From Caldilineaceae bacterium (lineage in GTDB: Bacteria; Chloroflexota; Anaerolineae; Caldilineales; Caldilineaceae), in NCBI GenBank assembly GCA_012032975.1, contig JAAUPU010000281.1, forward strand, positions 1-5,378: 5,378 nucleotides of DNA, read 5' to 3'. Position 1 is the first letter of the stretch, and each line of letters opens with the position of its first letter. The notes beneath the pieces are model-generated. The model did no database searches. It had not been told where the DNA came from and saw nothing but the letters and a program-made list of their open reading frames with translations. A program made the translations under genes and the position numbers. Below, one piece after another: positions 4,972 to 5,378 of the stretch.

Positions 4972-5378
4972 TCAGGCGAGGAATGCGGTCCGCCGTTTGC
5001 GGAAATGATCCCAATCCCATTCTGCGCCCCAGCCGGGACCAGCGGGCGGCGCAATCATGCCATTCTGCGGCGTGGGCGGGTTGAGCAGACCGATCTCCTT
5101 GCCCGCGACATCGCGGCTCCCGCCGGGGAAATATTCGTAGTAACTGGTATTGTCGATCGCGCAGACCAGATGCGCATGAACCAGGCCAAAAAGCCCGCCA
5201 GGTCCGTTGAGTTCGATGCGCGTGGCGTGGTGGTCGGCGAGATGGGCCAGCTTGAGGATGCCGGTCGCACCGTGGCGCGCGTTGGCGCGCAACAGGTCGG
5301 TCGCAGCGGAGATCAGCCATTGTCCGCTCTGGCGCAGGTCGTGCATGAAGCTCTCCGGCGCAAGGACCGGCACCTCCA
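4972..5378 (-). CDS. Mandelate racemase/enolase-superfamily dehydratase, C-terminal part (gene cut by window edge)
   Basis: The frame is open from the right edge of the window to a TGA at 4972-4974 and gives about 135 residues. No true start is inside; GTG at 5371-5373 lies in the middle of the VPVLAPES segment and is not a start. That segment matches the barrel strand that carries the third metal ligand in many relatives (the Glu in APE). It is followed by ATDLLRANARHGATGILKLA, corresponding to the usual D-x-x-R...GGIT-x-x-K barrel stretch. IELNGPGGLFGLVHAHL comes next, then SYYEYFPGG and a C-terminal PPAGPGWGAEWDWD, equivalent to the common PDGPGLGVEID ending. Relatives often have EIHG or ELHG where this reads ELNG, so a histidine that may act as general base is Asn. 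It is the most upstream gene of the visible minus-strand series, 157 bp before the amidohydrolase. It would make a second acid-sugar dehydratase or racemase in one cluster. Substrate is unknown; N-terminal domain not visible. Confidence 0.75.
   Translation of the reverse strand, partial: EVPVLAPESFMHDLRQSGQWLISAATDLLRANARHGATGILKLAHLADHHATRIELNGPGGLFGLVHAHLVCAIDNTSYYEYFPGGSRDVAGKEIGLLNPPTPQNGMIAPPAGPGWGAEWDWDHFRKRRTAFLA

Noticed and set aside
3708..5084. A 458-codon open frame on the plus strand
   Set aside because: It is antisense to the amidohydrolase gene, the repeat element and parts of the neighbouring genes, has no domain signature, and is a GC-rich shadow frame.

Overview
The window is GC-rich bacterial DNA (about 60% GC by eye). 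It comes from an organism with an oxidative, non-phosphorylative sugar-acid metabolism. Gene style and intergenic simple repeats (an 8-bp GGATGCTG duplication, CATCCCC runs, a 10-bp CTTGGTGT-type array) recall environmental Chloroflexota or similar metagenome genomes. That placement is a weak inference, because there is no rRNA, tRNA or diagnostic marker.

Layout. The left end (1-333, minus strand) holds the 5' part of an O-acetylserine sulfhydrylase (cysteine synthase)-like gene. It has a good ribosome binding site, but its reading frame breaks at least four times. About 505 bp of non-coding DNA follows (334-838), with two clear stem-loops, an 11-bp direct repeat and a possible promoter for the cysteine synthase-like gene. 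An intact extended short-chain dehydrogenase on the plus strand (839-1651) resembles uronate/sugar dehydrogenases. A strong hairpin at 1687-1722 separates it from a convergent minus-strand gene series.

Read in the direction of transcription (right to left), that series is: the C-terminal part of a mandelate racemase/enolase-superfamily dehydratase (4972-5378, cut by the window edge); a COG3618-type amidohydrolase resembling sugar lactonases (3972-4814); an RraA/HMG-aldolase-like gene interrupted by two single-base frameshifts (3038-3917); and an intact galactonate-dehydratase-like enolase-superfamily enzyme (1755-2921).

Together, dehydrogenase, lactonase, two acid-sugar dehydratases and a pyruvate-type aldolase homologue match the steps of a sugar -> lactone -> aldonate/aldarate -> 2-keto-3-deoxy acid -> pyruvate plus aldehyde route. 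The pathway assignment is inferred from gene families and proximity. The actual sugar cannot be read from the sequence. I see no wholly new type of system. The points most worth checking are the frameshifts in two genes, substitutions at expected catalytic positions in the amidohydrolase (Asp to Asn) and the partial dehydratase (His to Asn), and the bounded repeat element at 4860-4961.
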